Of a stretch of 64,000 bases of DNA, positions 46,764-57,131 are shown one piece after another. Numbering within the stretch: the first letter of the stretch is position 1; each line of letters begins with the position of its first letter. The position numbers and the translations under genes were made by a program. Under the pieces are notes generated by a model. The model made no database searches and was not told where the DNA came from. It was given only the letters and a program-made list of their open reading frames with translations. The DNA is from Actinostola sp. cb2023 (taxonomy: Eukaryota; Cnidaria; Anthozoa; Actiniaria; Actinostolidae). The stretch is from contig JAUJYZ010000125.1 of the NCBI GenBank assembly GCA_033675265.1, positions 640,501-704,500 on the forward strand, read 5' to 3'.

Positions 46764-48029
46764 ATGGTTTTATCACAAGGAAAACTATGTGTAGTTTGGT
46801 TCGTATGTGTTACAGTGATTGCGTTGTTATCTCTGACGAGAGGAAGAGCTTTGAAAGGAAAGAGAAATTCAGTCTTGAATCAGTCACATGAACTTGTAAG
46901 TATATTTAGCAGCCTCTTTGAACCGAGTTACAAAACACAAGTCTCGTTTATAGCAGCTGCCTATCATGAATTGCGCTGTAGAGTAACTGCCCTGAAGTGT
47001 TTGGGAAAACTTTCTCATACTAACGCCTCCATTCAAAGGAAAAGACGTTTATTTTTTGAAAACATTTACTTGAAATGAAATTTTTCGAAAAGAAAGGACC
47101 GTTTTCTCGCGGAAAAAACGCAAAGATTCGTCGTCTAATTTCAGCTAACTGAAATACTAACAGCACTTCACAGAAAATAGAACAAAAAGAATTTGACATT
47201 TAAAAAACTGGATACCACGAAATGAAATGACAAAGTTTGTGTTCTCTATATGTGTTACAAAGTTTGTATGTCAAAATACACTGTTAATTGTAATTCTCAG
47301 GGAAGCGGAAGTGGTCAGCAGCCGACACCAAACGAAAACGTGACGCAAACAACAAACCTTGGCATTCCAATCGTCACATTCCTAACTACTTCAGAAATAT
47401 ATGGCGGCCAGAGAAAGCACGTTAAGCCATTTTTCGAGTTTCTGTCGTACTACAAACGAAAGGTCTACCCCGATAAACTCGATAAACAACTGCTCGAGGC
47501 GATAGAGTACCATATCGAGGAAATCGAGCCTCAGTTTCGATCGGGGTCGTTCTCACAGTTGTGGAACGCACTGAGGGTACCCCTCACAGAGTTCTTTCGC
47601 CCTAAAAGCTCCAACTACTTAATCGAGGAGCTTGGAGAGTGCCTCTACGGCAACGCTACGCGCTTGAATCGTACCGAGTTGTCAGACTTCATTGAAGATA
47701 TCAGACGAGACTTGGTGATTTGCAAGATTGGACAAATACTGGATGGTAGTAAGACGGAAGGCGAGACACTTTCTACCAAGCCAACTTTGAAACAGTTGTG
47801 GGAGTTGCTAAGAGGGCCTATGACTCCGTTACTCGTAGCCGACCTGAGAACGATGGTGAGGGAGCTGGCGCAGTACGCCTCACGGTTTGAAATGTCAGGA
47901 ATACGGTATCAGTTGCCCGGGAAAATGTCTGAGATTCGACGCGACGTGGTGATCTGCAAAGTCGATGATGTTTTCAATGCTTTATACGATACGAACGTCA
48001 AGGAACTTGAAAAAGAGTTGCGAGAGTGA
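46764..48029 (+). CDS. Secreted protein with two ~64-residue repeats, family unknown
   Basis: Two exons, 46764-46895 and 47301-48029 (donor CTT|GTAAGT, acceptor TTCTCAG), joined in phase 0 to 286 aa. Residues 8-23 are a hydrophobic signal-peptide core after MVLSQGK; KGKR at 31-34 could be a proprotein cleavage site. Sequons: NQS in exon 1, NVT, NAT and NRT in exon 2. The body has two related blocks, 128-191 and 207-268, each with QLW.xLR.P(L/M)T, a Leu-rich helix and IRRD(L/V)VICK(I/V), offset by about 79 residues. Predicted mostly helical and charged. No family is recognised. Codon use and splice sites look like a real gene. An alternative upstream start cannot be excluded. Confidence 0.8.
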
Positions 48030-48832
48030 ACTCTGCACATACGGTGTGACGATGCACACAAAATCTCGAGGAATATGCGGTATTACAATATCATATAGAG
48101 CTAGGGTGCCGCCCAGCACCTCTGAACTCTGACATGCCTCAGTGCAAAAATCGCCCCTCTTATGGGATTCAGATTATTGAAGAGTACATTGTACACCTCC
48201 GGGGGGGGGGGGGGGGGTAGGGGGATGGGATGCAGCATGGTTTTAGTACTGGCCATCCACCTCCCTGTTATAGAGTTAATTCCCTCGCTGAGATTGGTGT
48301 AAATAAAATACATGCAAGACTTGTCAAAATACTAAGTTTCGGCAAAAAAAAGCCACTATTTTCTTATATTTGTTTGCGGACAAACTTTGTAGACCTTTGT
48401 AGTACACATAAAATTACCCATAAATAGGAAATAATAAAACAAACAAGTAACTAAACTACGATCATTAGAGTGTTTCTTTCTTTCTATTTCACTCTACAAT
48501 AGTGTCTTTACAAAAGTACACCAAAGTGAGGCTATTGGATCAATAATCATTTAAATAAAGGTGTCTATCTATCATTTCAGGAAGTATCTAGCGCTTTTAT
48601 GATGGCCGTTGTTCCTTGGAAAAATCTGGGAATAACTCTCAGGTTTTCTCTGCTAGGTTTCTAACATCATTGTTTTATTTATTAATACAAAAGCCAAATT
48701 TAATTTGTGCTTATGGGAGTGTTTACACGTAAAAATGTTTCAAATTGCACTGATCAGTAGTATTGATCGAAGTATCGTCTTTATTGTCTCCGTGAATCCC
48801 GTGAATATATGTGACTGCGGTCCGAAATATCT

Positions 48833-48919
48833 CGAAGCATACGAACATATCCCGATAAGTAACCGTGAGGAGTTCGGCATACGAAGATATTCCGATAAGT
48901 AACCGTAAGGAGTTCGGTT
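48833..48919. repeat. 43-bp direct duplication
   Basis: CGATAAGTAACCGTGAGGAG and CGATAAGTAACCGTAAGGAG, each followed by TTCGG, in two adjacent copies. Confidence 0.85.
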
Positions 48920-49089
48920 GTGCTCGTTGTACGATGTGAATGAACTACACGAGACTGCGCAGCTAGTGCGAACAACGAAATTTTGTGACCCTGAACTGCA
49001 TTCCTTTTGGGAAGGCAACTGAATCAGGTGCTTGGGATACCTGTGTTGAAACCACAGGAACCCCGGACCGTCATATTTGCCACAGGCAA

Positions 49090-49226
49090 CCTAGCCTGCT
49101 TTCAGGCTCTCTTTATGTGGGGACAATTTTTTGGGAAGAGGGGGGAGCCGTCCCCCCTCCTTCTCTCCTCCCCTTCCCCCTTTTTCCAAAAAATTGTCCC
49201 CACATAAAGAGAGCCTCAGGCTACAG
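49090..49226. mobile_element. Palindrome with purine/pyrimidine loop
   Basis: CTCTCTTTATGTGGGGACAA plus TTTTTTGG is inverted at 49185-49226; the loop is GGGGGGAG / CCTTCTCTCC-type mirror-like sequence. Confidence 0.85.
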
Positions 49227-49239
49227 GCAACCCAAGTTC

Positions 49240-49401
49240 TATATTCTCTACTTTCTCATAGCACATAATGATTTGCGCCTTGGGGGGTAATACAAAAGAA
49301 AATGGTGTTGCATAATTACATGGTTGACAGAAAGCTCCCATTTTCTTTTGTATTACCCCCCAAGGCGCAAAGCATTATGTGCTATGAGAAAGTAGAGAAT
49401 G
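49240..49401. mobile_element. Near-perfect 62-bp inverted repeat
   Basis: Arms TTCTCTACTTTCTCATAGCA...AAAGAAAATGG differ at only one or two positions around a ~38-bp loop. Confidence 0.9.
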
Positions 49402-49779
49402 GCGGTTTTTAGAAAATATGTTTAAATTGTTCGTTGGATGGGGAAGAGCAAGATACGGAAAAAACGCTCAAATCACCAGTATCCGAAAAGCTTTTGATGT
49501 CACCGAATTAGCAAATGACGAGAACTCGCAAATGCGAAGCTCATCCCACTATTCACTTCATATTTAATCGATTTTCAAAAGAAAAAATATGTAATTCATA
49601 AGATGATTATTGATCATTTCGACAGATGAATGTAAGCTTATTGCTTGCTGATGTGATCAAAGACATTGACATACAAACGGCCTAATCACTTCCGGATCCG
49701 CTCAACAATTCCACTATTTTACAGTACAGCGCGGAAATGAAAATGTAACCATGGTTACCACGTGGATGCTATAATGATT

Positions 49780-50068
49780 ACCTTATCCGTACTTAATTTC
49801 GCGAGGCTTTAGTTCGCGATTTTCGCGATTTAAAAAAAAATGAGAAATTAAAGCCTCGCGAATAAAAGGCTCGCGGACTTTAAACACGCGAAATATAATA
49901 CCCAGAGAAAAAAATACATTTCGAAACCATTTTATAGAAATATGTTTGGTTTTTTAGAAAAAAATAAATGTTGTTGACACCGCTTTCGCGAAATTTAATG
50001 CTCTTTTCATTTTCTCTTATCGAAATCGCGAAATTAAGTACGCGCGAAATTAAGTACGAATAAGGTAG
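49780..50068. mobile_element. MITE rich in CGCGAA words
   Basis: Ends ACCTTATCCGTACTTAATTT and inverse (AAATTAAGTACGAATAAGGT). The interior has at least eight CGCGA/TCGCG words and pairs on several scales. Confidence 0.85.
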
Positions 50069-50107
50069 CCATAGTTTCGTTCTTATAACTTAATAATTAA
50101 ATACATG

Positions 50108-50399
50108 TACAGTCATTTGCAAAAATTCTGGCCGCCACGATATATCAATATATCAATATATCGGGTGCATTATGGGTAATTAAATAATACTATTTCGAGT
50201 TTCCTAACTTATTAAATGAAGCAAAATACAAACGTAAGACTAAAATAAACATTATACTAAATATTTCTACCAACTTTGCTGGCGTTAACCAGCTTTTTAA
50301 GGGGAATTTTCGATTATTTAATTACCCATAATGCACCTGATATGTTGATATATTGCCGGATATTTCTTAGCGGCCAGAATTTTTGCAAATGACTGTAAC
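50108..50399. mobile_element. Tc1/mariner-type MITE
   Basis: Ends CAGTCATTTGCAAAAATTCT with GGCCGC inside, inverted on the right, flanked by TA. The CAGT...TTGCAAAA...TT terminus is of the Tc1 kind. An inner pair TGCATTATGGGTAATTAAAT is also inverted. Confidence 0.85.
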
Positions 50400-50410
50400 A
50401 GTCATATGTA

Positions 50411-50706
50411 TATATAGCTAATTGCATAATCGTTGTCGGGTTGAAAATCATAAATCATAGAAGCTGAGACCGCAAGGATGGATGGGAAATCAGTTCATGA
50501 GCCACATTACATGCAGATATATTCAATGTTCTCGTAGTTTTGAAGGTATATATATATGAGCTATTTAACTAATATCCTACAAGTCTGGATAAAAAGGTCG
50601 ATGATTTGACGGTGTTATTTGAGAGTTTTCAATTTCCCAAAATTCCTTTTGGTCATAGCTTTCATGATCAGTTTTCAACCCGACAACGATTATGCAATTA
50701 GCTATA
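50411..50706. mobile_element. MITE family C, copy 2
   Basis: Reverse-orientation copy of 19870-20156 with few differences, for example GATGGATGGGAAATCAGTTC and TCTGGATAAAAAGGTCGATG. Confidence 0.92.
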
Positions 50707-50781
50707 TGCACCAGCTTCTTATTAAATGAATGAAGTCCAATATTTAGCATAGTAAGTGATAGCCAGTAATGTTAGAATAGA

Positions 50782-50822
50782 AATGGTAACTAGCGAGTAC
50801 ACTAGTATAGGCTGCGTCGGTG
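50782..50822. repeat. Dispersed repeat, copy 2
   Basis: Matches 158-200 apart from two or three bases; the linked AACACCGTAAAA word is inverted here (near 50966). Confidence 0.85.
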
Positions 50823-51139
50823 TCTAGTCCTTCTAGCTCTTCCACTCATACGCCAAGGTCTAAGGCTTGGCACGTTTAAGTCTATCTATATCAGTACATC
50901 TACATTTATTGAGTTGATAAAGTCGATAGACGTCACACCAACTATAAAATAAATAACTAAGATGAAACTCTTTTTTACGGTGTTATATATTTTAATTTAG
51001 TGCCCCCAATTAGTTGTATAAACCAAATAGATCTAAATACCTTGACACTAAAAATAAAGTCTTTATTATGACTACTGTGACTGCGTGATGCGGTTCGTAC
51101 GTCATTACAGAAGCAATTCCCAGTTCCGTGAGGCCTGGG

Positions 51140-51302
51140 AGCAAATGTTCGGTTAAAATCAGCGTCTTTGAGCTAATTTGAACTCCACGCTACTGTAGTT
51201 GCCTCGGTAGCTCAGTGGGTAGAGCACCTGTCATGAAGTCGGGGTGTCGTGGGTTCGAATCCCGCTCGAGGCGTCTGATTTTTTCCGAACATTTGTTCTG
51301 TA
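51140..51302. mobile_element. Inverted repeat enclosing a tRNA-like sequence
   Basis: CAAATGTTCGGTTAAAATCA at 51143-51163 pairs with its near inverse at 51277-51299 (CTGATTTTTTCCGAACATTT). The tRNA-like unit sits between the arms. Confidence 0.75.
51201..51273 (+). tRNA. tRNA-like gene, degenerate anticodon arm
   Basis: Seventy-two bases plus discriminator fold as a standard cloverleaf: acceptor GCCTCGG/TCGAGGC, D arm GCTC-AGTGGGTA-GAGC, T arm GTGGG-TTCGAAT-CCCGC, five-base variable loop. A and B boxes are good. The anticodon loop reads CATGAAG with A at position 33 instead of U, and the last anticodon-stem pair is T-T. The triplet TGA would be Ser, but the long Ser variable arm is absent. 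No encoded CCA. Probably a tRNA-derived SINE head or pseudogene still able to bind Pol III. Confidence 0.6.
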
Positions 51303-51668
51303 TATACTCATAAAAGGGGGTAGGGATGCTCGTCGGAAATTTTGAAAATGACCCCTAAAAGGGACCGGAGTCTTGTCTTGGTGGGCGTGGCAGCGAATAT
51401 TTTTACCCCTAATAGGGACCAATTTAAAAAGTCATTTTAATAGTATAAAAAACACTAGCATCAAACGCCTTCCACTATTACAAGTTTTAGACAACGTTGT
51501 CATATAAATCTTTAAGCTATTTTTAAAGAACGTTACCCTAAAAGGGACCGGAAAACTCTATTGGTGGTCATTTTTATTTCTGGGACCAAAGCACGAAAAA
51601 AAAAACTAAAAGGGACGACGAGCAGTGATCCCCGCAGTGATCCCCCCCCCCCCCCCCCCCCCCCCCCC
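51303..51668. mobile_element. GGTACTC-family-like repeat ending in poly(C)
   Basis: AGGGATGCTCGTCGG at the left pairs loosely with GACGACGAGCAGTGATCC on the right. ACCCCTAAAAGGGACCGGAG and CCCTAAAAGGGACCGG recur inside. Ends in about 26 C residues. Confidence 0.65.
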
Positions 51669-53833
51669 GTGACGAGTGACGGTGACGAGGCATTAGATGA
51701 AGTTTATTTAGGCGCAGGGTAGCCTATGGCAGCAACAAGGCTGGTATCTAGAAATGCATACTTTTCGACAAGATTCGTAAAAGATAATAATGAAGTAGCA
51801 TTGTTAACCTGATAGATACAATGAACCGACCTTTGGTGATATTTATAACCTTATAGATGATACTAACCGGCCTTTGGTGGTATTTTTAACTTCATTTAGC
51901 TTCATTCCTTTCCCCTCCCTTTCTCACTCTATCTATCTTGCAGTCCTAACCAAGGAATGCTATTAACCGATTGCCTCTCTTTTTGCCCTAATCGTACGAC
52001 TAAGAAGTTATCTGGCTAGTGACTTTCAGTTTCTATTCTTTTGAGCAAATTGGGGGTTGAAGTGGGGGTCTTTTGTCAACCATGCCAAGGGTAATGACTT
52101 GCGATGCTTTTGAGAACAAAAACGCGGTCTCGTCTTTTGCTCGTTACCTCCCGGGTATATACTGTACTGTACTGCACAGGTATATGGGTATAGCTTCATG
52201 CCAAGGTGTGCGCATAGCGATAGAAGATGTAAAGACAACACATAGCTTATGATAATCAAGTATACAAGTTTGGCTGTTCCGTCTTCAAGGACTTTATTGT
52301 GATCGATGTACGCTTTTGATTGATGTCTCATTTTCTCTTGTTGATGTGCAAGCGGATTCTTCTCTGGAAGATTATTGAATCATAAGATTCTAAGGTAAAC
52401 AGAGGATTACGTAAGAATTATCGTTGCCAGCAAGAAAATTCAGTAGCCCAAGCGAACGTACTGTCCACTGAATCCACATAAGAACTCAATTTAATTAATT
52501 ATTTTGCAAAGGAAAATGCCGCCGTAAAAGACAAAAGATAAGCAATTTGGTACTGATTAGGTTATTGATCTTGCAGATGTTGACTAAGTTTGGGTTATAA
52601 GCAAATTGACCAACCACTTTCTCTTGCGCGCGATCAATCTCGATTGGTGTCGTTGCGGGTTTTTGCTTTTTTTCTTAAAATGGATCTTGAGTGTAAAATT
52701 ACTTTCAAAGCGAAGCAAGGAGCACTTAAACGATTATGTTCGGTTTAGAGTTAATTTATGGCCAACTGTGTTATTTATGGAATGATTACTATAGATGGAA
52801 GCATAGTTTTACCACGTACACCGCAGACTGGACCATGCACGGAAAATGACTTTGCGCTGACCCCACATTGGGAAGGTTTAGTTTGATCAGTTTTGATACG
52901 TTGTTGGCCTGCTAAAGTAATGATAGAGTCATACGCACTGATGTAAAAGTACAATACTAACAAAGAAGCAGTAGCCCACACTAATAGCCGTTTTATTCTT
53001 TGATGTGGTAAGGTCATTAAAAATAAATACTGCAGTCATTCAGGACAAAGAATGCTACTGAAGACCTTATTTGTTTTCTTAACAAAGACATGTAATGATG
53101 GACGTTCCGACACAGCCCTTTTGTTTTATCTGTTTAATAAAGAACTTTTTATTACAGAATTATTCTCTTCGATTAACATAAAAACAACAAAACTCTTCAC
53201 AAACCAAGATTCGTTATCCTGTGTTTTTCCTCGTTTTTCCATAAAAGCTTCTTTCAATCAAACTTATCTTCTTAGAGCTCTTAGATTATCTTCACCTGTC
53301 AAAGACTTTTCGGATATTGGTGTTCAATTCGGTGTTGTTATGCCCAAACTACAAAGCACTATAAGCAGAGTAGGATGAAGCCCATTAATCGTGGACTACT
53401 CCCAAACTGAAAAACATGTATCACTTACTGGTGTGATTTCTCGAACTTTGTCTCACTTTATATTTAATCCCGCGAACATCTTTACCCTGGGAGCCATTCT
53501 GGCTGATTCCTTTCTCGTGTTAAGGAATATTGTGCATCAGCGTGATCCAATTATCGACCAGACTAATGTGAAAGGATAGGCGTTGTGACAATTTCACAGG
53601 AAATGAGTTCATCCCAATACATCATGTTGTTTTCAGCCTTGTTTTTAAAGGCGTAATCCTTTCAATTAGTCAGTCCAAGCGTTTGTCCATCAGAAACTGT
53701 CGAATTGTTCCAGAAGTGCGGCCAAAGGTCTTGCAAACAACGTGTTGGCACGTTCCTTGGACAACATTGTTCAATCAAGTCGCGTGCTGCTGCGAGTATG
53801 CAGTTTATCTATATGCATTGAACTGATAAAAAC

Positions 53834-54433
53834 TTAACTCATTCCATTCACGATGTTAGTGATTTCAGCTCCGGCTTTAATGAGATAAGCGGCGCAATCA
53901 AACTGGCCCCCACGAACTGCGAAATCCAACGGCGAACATCCCTTAGAGTCTTGCACGTCGATCTCAGCACCATTCTCAACGAGAAGTTTCAGACATTCAA
54001 GACTTCCCTCCAGCGCTCCGTAGTGCAACGCGCAGAGCCCCGAAGGACTTGTATAGTTTATATTTACATGATGTTTGTTGATTAACTCCTTCAGCTCTGA
54101 CACATCGTTTTCAGCCACCGCGTTGAAGAGAAGAACTTCAGGCTCAAACGAGACGCTCCTGGTTCGTTTGACAGGAGTGTGGCTAGTGTTGGAGGCTTTC
54201 CTGGAGGTCGTAAACAAGACAGTCATTTCATTGCAGTCGGGGAGCGACAGCGTTCTCCTGAGGCTTTCTCGTCGTTTAGTTGAACGACACCCGGGTTTCT
54301 CCGAGAAATAAATAAACGCGTCGGAATACTTTCGCGCTTTGACGAGGCCACAGCGTTCGTCTTTGAGACGATCTAGCGACGGTGGTGTTCCAGAGAACGA
54401 CTTGGACACTGGACGCCGAGTTGATGATAACAT
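53834..54433 (-). CDS. PPP1R27: PPP1R27-like ankyrin protein, putative PP1 regulatory subunit
   Basis: Single exon, 199 aa from ATG 54433 (the frame opens further upstream but only with a TTG). Residues 92-96 (RSVSF) fit the RVxF motif that docks protein phosphatase 1, followed by EPEVLLFNAVAENDVSEL, the usual helix before the repeats. Two ankyrin repeats follow: SPSGLCALHYGALEGSLECL and DSKGCSPLDFAVRGGQFDCA. The order RVxF plus two repeats, and the SPSGLxALH and SLECxKLLV wording, match vertebrate PPP1R27. The N-terminal 90 residues are Ser/Arg-rich, disordered-looking and not shared with the vertebrate protein, which makes this one longer. Related PPP1R12/16 proteins have more repeats. Confidence 0.8.
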   Translation of the reverse strand: MLSSTRRPVSKSFSGTPPSLDRLKDERCGLVKARKYSDAFIYFSEKPGCRSTKRRESLRRTLSLPDCNEMTVLFTTSRKASNTSHTPVKRTRSVSFEPEVLLFNAVAENDVSELKELINKHHVNINYTSPSGLCALHYGALEGSLECLKLLVENGAEIDVQDSKGCSPLDFAVRGGQFDCAAYLIKAGAEITNIVNGMS

Positions 54434-54496
54434 AGTGAGAGAGAGATGGTGATTCCTGGCCCAAGTACTAATCAAATGCGAAACGCGAGTATTCAA

Positions 54497-57131
54497 ACAA
54501 AACCACTAACCCTTTCATATATAAATGCGGTTTTGTAATACTCGGTCACTCAAAACTCCACGCCATTCATGTTCCTACGCCTCAATCGCGGCTTTGACGT
54601 CTTTATAGCATCCAGACCGCTGCTTCCGATACGTTGACTGTGTATTTGCTATTTACGTTGTTCGTCTCGAAGATAAGAAAGAAGTCCTTCTATGGCTTGG
54701 ACATTCACACGATGGTGCTCAATCACATCTTGACACGATCATGTTTATACGTTACTGACAAGTGTGACGTCATAGAAAAAGAAAAAGGCTCAATTAACTT
54801 TAAATAAACATCTTACCACCCACGAATCCCTTTCTTGCTCTCTTTTCTTTCAGTACTAGAGCTGATGCGGTCGACAAACACTACGGAACGTGTAGCTCAT
54901 AGACTGATCACTAAGGCGTGGAGTATATTGCTTGACAATGTTAGTTGCAGGTCACCTATACGAGTATTACTGAACGGTGATAAATAATAGACTTCTCATT
55001 AACTGCCAAACTGTAAGATGACCTTTACGTTATCCACCAATTGCTAACAGGAGAGTAAATTAACGAGCGCTATCCATAATCTATTCAGTACGAAGATATT
55101 CTCCTGATGACGATGGATATTTTCACTTTTTTTTTTTAGGGGGGGGGGGGGGGGGGGGGGTGCTTTTTGTTCGTAAGTCTGTATACACTACCATTGCATT
55201 GTACTCAGAATGACTGCTCCAATAGCGCGACATACAGAAGCGGAAAAACGTCAGTCAGAACAGCTGTTCACACTTCGGTATATCGAATCCTTTTCGACGT
55301 AGACTGAGAATGATTGCAAAATCCGCGGCTGATCGCAATGAAAAGCAATCTTGATAAACTGACCAAAAAATGCGACTCGTCTGCTGTATAAATAGAAGCT
55401 AGTTACAATCAATAGTCGTTAGGTTCCGTTTTGTAAGTGGAAAGTAAACAAACGATGGCGTGAAAGAAAGGAATTAGAATGAATACGACTTGTGTGGGTC
55501 TATAGAAACATTCTCGGCGCGCGAGCAAGCTCAGGTCAAATCTCCTATTTGGATTTGTACTAATGGCGGATGAACTGAACTGAAAAGGATTAGCTACAAA
55601 CTCGACAGCCTGATTCAAAAACAAGTGGCCATGACGTCGTGTGGCCATAGTTACAGTGGAGGGAAAATGAGAAATTGTAAACAAAAGTGGATGAGATATC
55701 TGATAAAAATTACAGTGTCTGAAACTCCAGACACTCAGTTTTGAGAATCTCATATTTTGGAATTGAACATTTCTTGTTGTTTGAATTATTAAAACGTCCA
55801 GCCATGGGGTTAAAATGCTGTCATTAATTTGCAGATATCTTCAATCATCATTCAATAAAGATGGCACACACTGAGAGCTCGCAATATTACAGAGGAAATA
55901 ACTTCCCTGACACTTTGACTTTTTCAGACCTTTTCGGTCTATTTTACCTTACCACAACATAACCTTCCGATAGAAAGCTCTTTTATGAATCTAAATTCAT
56001 TATTAAACAAATATATCACACCTAAACAACACAATTCCTATTGAATATCTTATAAAAAGGCAGTTACCAAAGTTGCAATAATTATTTATTGATCTAGCTG
56101 ATACACATCAGTAAAATTGGACGTTCTGGCTCCTGTCCTCTCCTGTCCTGTCCATACATTCACGAGTATGTTTTCTTCTGTTTACGCTGTCGACCAAGAG
56201 AAACAACAATACGTACTCTTAGGTCGCTAATCCTGGATCTTCATAGGAGGTAACGTACACGTTACCGTGGCCTGATGATCAGTAATATGGCGTATTTTAA
56301 AACTCGTGGATTTTGCGACAGACGAATTGTTTAACTGGACTTGATAATTAACGCTAAATACTTGCGTTAATTTTTTTTTTTAGTTTTATAAAGAGTTGGC
56401 TTAAATTCGATGAAAATGATGACAATATTGTTCTAGTAATTATGTTTATAGCTTGGACAATTTTAAAAGGCATTATAGCTGTTCATTATAAATACGCCCG
56501 GGGGGTGGTACTCGTCATAATTAGGGTGGGTAGTGTGCTGCCTGGACCTCTGAACCCTGTTTCTGGTGTACGTGCAAAAAGTCGATTTTTACACCTTGAT
56601 TTACTCGTGAAACAAAGCGCACAGGAACCGTGTTTTCACGTCCGTTTTTCGAACCGTATGTCGGACTAACATATCGCCCTTTTACAGTGCAAATTGCCGA
56701 ATTTTATAACCTGTTTCAGTGACGCTTGAAGGCTCGAAACCCGAACCTGTCGCGCGGCACATACGATTACCCGCACCAACACCATATTTATGGGAGTACT
56801 CACGGCCCTTTTTTTTGTGTCATGGTTGACAAGTGGACTTTACTATAAAGAAAAAGTTGGCTTCAAATTCGATGCCATTTTGGAAATCGTAATGACAGAT
56901 ATTGTTCTAGTAATTGTATGTTTTATAATGTTCTAATGTTCAATTTGGTGCGAAAAAGGCATTATAGCTGCATGTCAGCTTATACAAGCCCCTTTAAACA
57001 CGCTGCGAGGGGGGGTACACCGGTACTCGAAATTCGATTTCTTTTTCTTGTTTTATGTTGGTGTTTATGGTACGGTGCATTTGAAAAGATTTAGTCCTAA
57101 AACAGTTTGCTAATTCATGAGCGAGCTAATC
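54497..57131. other. Intergenic, no gene seen
   Basis: Contains a poly(G) run (55141-55160) and the GGTACTC-family repeat at 56495. No coding evidence in the ORFs present. Confidence 0.6.
56495..56800. mobile_element. GGTACTC-family repeat
   Basis: Starts GCCCGGGGGGTGGTACTCGT and ends GCGGCACATACG...TATTTATGGGAGTACTC; shares CTGTTTCAGTG with 44367-44575. Confidence 0.75.

Larger units (their letters stand above)
48030..53833. other. Gene-free repeat region
   Basis: No frame with domain or splice support was found. Contents: a poly(G) run at 48199-48217, the duplicated 43-bp block at 48833-48919, two tight palindromes (49090-49401), three TIR elements (49780-50706), the tRNA-like/IR unit (51140-51302) and a GGTACTC-family repeat ending in poly(C) (51640-51668). 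The region 51700-53833 shows nothing recognisable. Confidence 0.6.

Noticed and set aside
53052..53579. Two plus-strand ORFs of 108 and 62 aa
   Set aside because: Composition is plain AT-rich with no domain, signal or splice pattern that could be supported.
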